64,000 bases of DNA. Source: Alloyangia pacifica (GTDB lineage Bacteria; Pseudomonadota; Alphaproteobacteria; Rhodobacterales; Rhodobacteraceae). The translations under genes were made by a program, and so were the position numbers. The stretch's first letter is position 1. Each line of letters opens with the position of its first letter. Shown here in pieces: positions 59,618 through 64,000 of this stretch. The notes beneath the pieces were generated by a model. It was given only the letters and a program-made list of their open reading frames with translations. It ran no database searches and was not told the DNA's origin. Location of the stretch: the NCBI RefSeq assembly GCF_020524285.1, contig NZ_JAIVKX010000010.1, forward strand, positions 186,001 through 250,000. Reading direction: 5' to 3'.

Positions 59618-60397
59618 ATGAGAATTCCCCGGCTGACCGCTCGTGCTCCTGTTTTGCGGGCTTTTGCGGGCGTGGTACTTATCACGGGACTCGCCGGATG
59701 CGCGACTCCCGGACCGGGCGAAACACGCGATGGGGTCTTCGATCCGCAAGAACCCGCCAATCGCCGCGTACATGCCTTTAACAAGAGGATTTATTCCCGC
59801 CTATCGGGCGACGGAGAGCCGGGATTCGTCGAATCTCTGCCAAATCCTGTCAAAAATGGGGTGGTGAATTTCTCCGATACGGTCGCCCTGCCGCAGACCG
59901 TGGTGAATCAGTTGCTGCAGGGGCGGCTGCTACGGGCCTCGCGCAACACGCTCCGTTTTTCGGTCAACGCAACGCTGGGTGTGGCCGGGCTGATCGACGT
60001 GGCAAGCCCCATGGGCCTGCCCGAGGACCGCAGCAACTTCGGCGAGACGCTCTACGTCTGGGGCTTCCCCGAGGGCGGCTACATGGAATTGCCGGTGCTC
60101 GGGCCCTCGACCGAGCGCGAGACGGTGGGCCTGTTCGTCGACTTCTTCACCGACCCCTTTGCCTATGTTCTGCCCTCGCCGCAGCGCTACGTGCGCTATG
60201 GTGCGCGGCTGGGGGAGCTGATGATCAAGCGCAGCGATTACGGCGACGCGATCGACGCGGTGATGGAAGGCAGCGCCGACAGCTACGCGCAGGCGCGGGT
60301 GATCTGGCTCGAGAAACGGCGGCACGAGCTGGGGGATGACAGCATCGAGGGATCGGGGTTCATTGACCCGGAAGCCTTGGACACGGAGGGATTCTGA
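59618..60397 (+). CDS. mlaA: Outer-membrane lipoprotein MlaA (VacJ)
   Basis: Outer-membrane component of the Mla lipid-transport pathway that keeps phospholipids out of the outer leaflet. 259 residues from ATG 59618. The lipobox LAGC places the lipidated Cys at 28. The MlaA core is clear: DPQEPANRRVHAFNKRIYSRL, LPQTVVNQLLQGRLLRASRNTLRFSVNATLGVAGLIDVAS, and GEPGFVES. The upstream frame is not homologous. Its stop overlaps the mlaC start (TGATG). Confidence 0.93.
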   Translation: MRIPRLTARAPVLRAFAGVVLITGLAGCATPGPGETRDGVFDPQEPANRRVHAFNKRIYSRLSGDGEPGFVESLPNPVKNGVVNFSDTVALPQTVVNQLLQGRLLRASRNTLRFSVNATLGVAGLIDVASPMGLPEDRSNFGETLYVWGFPEGGYMELPVLGPSTERETVGLFVDFFTDPFAYVLPSPQRYVRYGARLGELMIKRSDYGDAIDAVMEGSADSYAQARVIWLEKRRHELGDDSIEGSGFIDPEALDTEGF

Positions 60398-60996
60398 TGG
60401 GCTATTTCACGAGCAGGCGCGGGTTTCTTGCCGGGGCGTTGAGTGCCGGCGCACTTGCGGGGCTGCCGGGTGTGGCGGGCGCGGCAAGCGCGGCGCAGGC
60501 GGAGCAGCTGGTTCAGGGGCTGGTCGGGGACGTCAATACGGTGATCGCCTCGGGTGCGTCCGAAGCGGCGATGATCGCCGAGTTCGAACGCATCTTCGTG
60601 CGCTACGGCGACATGCCCTATATCGCTGCCTACGTGATGGGGGCTGACGGGCGCCGGGCCACGGGCGCGCAGAAGAAGGCTTTCACCGCCGCCTTCCAGG
60701 GCTATGCCGCGCGCAAGTACGGCAAGCAGTTCCGCAAGTTCATCGGCAGCGCGATCAACGTGTCCGGCACGCAGAAGGTCAAGAACGCCTACCAAGTCGC
60801 CACCGTCGCCAAGCTGCGCGGGCAGTCGCCCTTCGAGGTGACCTTCTTCGTCGGCGAGAAGTCGGGCCGCTTCTACAATATGTATGTCGAGGGCGTGAAC
60901 ATGCTGCTCACCGAGCGCACCGAGATCGGGGCCATGCTCGACCTGCGCCGGGGTGACATCGACGCGATGATCGCCGATCTGCGCCAGGCGGGCTGA
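60397..60996 (+). CDS. mlaC: Periplasmic phospholipid-binding protein MlaC (Ttg2D)
   Basis: Shuttles phospholipid between MlaA and the inner-membrane MlaFEDB. 199 residues with an N-terminal signal that contains a Tat-like motif (TSRRGFLAGALSAG). The MlaC fold is seen in FERIFVRYGDMPYIAAYVMG and KKAFTAAFQGYAARKYGKQFRKF. Overlaps mlaA by one base; the ABC components are not nearby. Confidence 0.93.
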   Translation: MGYFTSRRGFLAGALSAGALAGLPGVAGAASAAQAEQLVQGLVGDVNTVIASGASEAAMIAEFERIFVRYGDMPYIAAYVMGADGRRATGAQKKAFTAAFQGYAARKYGKQFRKFIGSAINVSGTQKVKNAYQVATVAKLRGQSPFEVTFFVGEKSGRFYNMYVEGVNMLLTERTEIGAMLDLRRGDIDAMIADLRQAG

Positions 60997-61011
60997 CCGC
61001 CGGACGGGCAA

Positions 61012-61317
61012 TCAGCGCCATCGCCCGCGGTGTGCTTCGAGCCCGCGCAGACGCAGGATCCGCGCGAAGGTCAGCCGCTTGGCGCCGCCGCGGTATTCCG
61101 GCATGCGCAGGACCTGCCGGATCGCGGTGATCAGGGCGCGACCCGGCTCGCCGGGCGTGACGGCGAGCGAGACGTGGATCTGCCCGCCGCGGGCGATCAG
61201 CGAGACGGCGCCGGGGTGCGGTCCCTCCTCGGCCCATGGATCGGGCGCGGGGCCGCCTGCCTGGGGCATCGGCTGAAATCCGTCAAATTCGACACGCTCG
61301 ACGTGCATGGCTTGCAT
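61012..61317 (-). CDS. Conserved-looking small hypothetical protein
   Basis: 101 residues, no family recognised. The N-terminus reads MQAMHVERVEFDGFQPM, with a second ATG at codon 4; the middle ARGGQIHVSLAVTPGEPGRALITAIRQVLRMPEYRGG (42-78) looks folded; the C-terminus is Arg-rich (LTFARILRLRGLEAHRGRWR). It is convergent with mlaC with a 15-base gap. Basic ends suggest nucleic-acid contact, but this is a guess. Confidence 0.6.
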   Translation of the reverse strand: MQAMHVERVEFDGFQPMPQAGGPAPDPWAEEGPHPGAVSLIARGGQIHVSLAVTPGEPGRALITAIRQVLRMPEYRGGAKRLTFARILRLRGLEAHRGRWR

Positions 61318-61571
61318 CCTTCTGCTGCAGGGCGCCTTCTGGGTTGGCTAGTCAGACGGCCTCGGGGAGCAGCATGCGGCAAAGACATTAACCGGTGGTG
61401 TCCGAAGCCGCATCGGGCCGCGGCCAAGCCCCTGATGCGGCATTTTTTCACCCGCGATGTTCTTGAACCGTTCAGGGCCTGCGCCCATCTCTATCCCGAG
61501 GCCCGATATCGCCCCGTGCTGCCTGGCAGGCGGGGCAAATCCAGGCGGGCGCTTGTGGAAGGAGAGACAGC
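61318..61571. other. Divergent intergenic region upstream of clpB
   Basis: About 250 bases between the hypothetical gene and clpB. It holds the clpB heat-shock promoter and leader; nothing else recognisable. Confidence 0.5.
61462..61490 (+). promoter_or_regulatory. Sigma-32 (RpoH)-like heat-shock promoter of clpB
   Basis: CTTGAA at 61462-61467, a 16-base spacer and CCCATCT at 61484-61490, close to the RpoH consensus (CTTGAAA and CCCCATNT). It lies about 80 bases before the clpB ATG, as expected for a heat-shock chaperone. Confidence 0.7.

Positions 61572-64000
<2,429 letters not shown>

Overview
The window is high-GC DNA from an alphaproteobacterium. Gene content and protein style point to Rhodobacteraceae (Roseobacter group): F0 and F1 ATP synthase genes in separate operons, MipZ, an ffh-rpsP-rimM-trmD-rplS-rpmE ribosome region, a DUF442-sulfide:quinone oxidoreductase fusion, MlaA/MlaC, DUF1127 and DUF2125 proteins. 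Genes are tightly packed, often with ATGA, GTGA or TAATG overlaps. I see no prophage, insertion sequence, CRISPR array, tRNA or rRNA. The assignment to family comes from recognising sequences, not from a search.

Layout. 1-3.3 kb (minus): SulP permease and a DUF442-SQR fusion, each preceded by an ATTC-N8-GAAT dyad like SqrR/BigR operators. 3.4-12.3 kb (minus): signal recognition and ribosome genes ffh, rpsP, rimM, trmD, rplS and rpmE, interleaved with unrelated genes (four GNAT acetyltransferases, a 58-codon ORF, chorismate mutase, MipA-like porin, unknown membrane protein). 12.7-15.4 kb: small secreted acidic protein, LysR regulator, EamA exporter, ArsR regulator. 15.6-18.3 kb (plus): F0 genes atpI-atpB-atpE-atpF'-atpF. 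18.5-24.3 kb: mipZ, HdeD-like protein, GNAT, smc. 24.4-30.8 kb: panB-panC, family-5 substrate-binding protein, ArgE-like deacylase, DUF2125, ChaC. 30.9-34 kb: a MotA/ExbB-like and MotB/OmpA-like pair with a very long coiled coil. 34.2-38.3 kb: clpA, gloB, methyltransferase. 38.7-43.6 kb (plus): F1 genes atpH-A-G-D-C. 43.7-47.1 kb: VOC protein, H-type lectin, DUF1127, GNAT, prs, HCCA isomerase. 47.3-51.5 kb (minus): plsY, a dihydroorotase-like protein that has lost its metal site, a tail-anchored unknown, pyrB, rsmD. 51.5-56.3 kb: FAD reductase, peroxiredoxin, phhB, FemAB-like protein, glpQ, ridA. 56.4-61.3 kb: type I secretion ABC-HlyD pair divergent from mlaA-mlaC, and an unknown. 61.6 kb to the end: clpB, with a sigma-32-like promoter, cut by the window edge.

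Most genes are housekeeping: ribosome and membrane-targeting assembly, ATP synthesis, pyrimidine and pantothenate synthesis, chromosome segregation, proteostasis and envelope maintenance. The less ordinary parts are the sulfide-responsive pair with matching operators, the ffh-linked chain of overlapping acetyltransferases, the unassigned MotAB-like ion-channel pair, the pseudo-dihydroorotase next to pyrB, and several extragenic palindromes.
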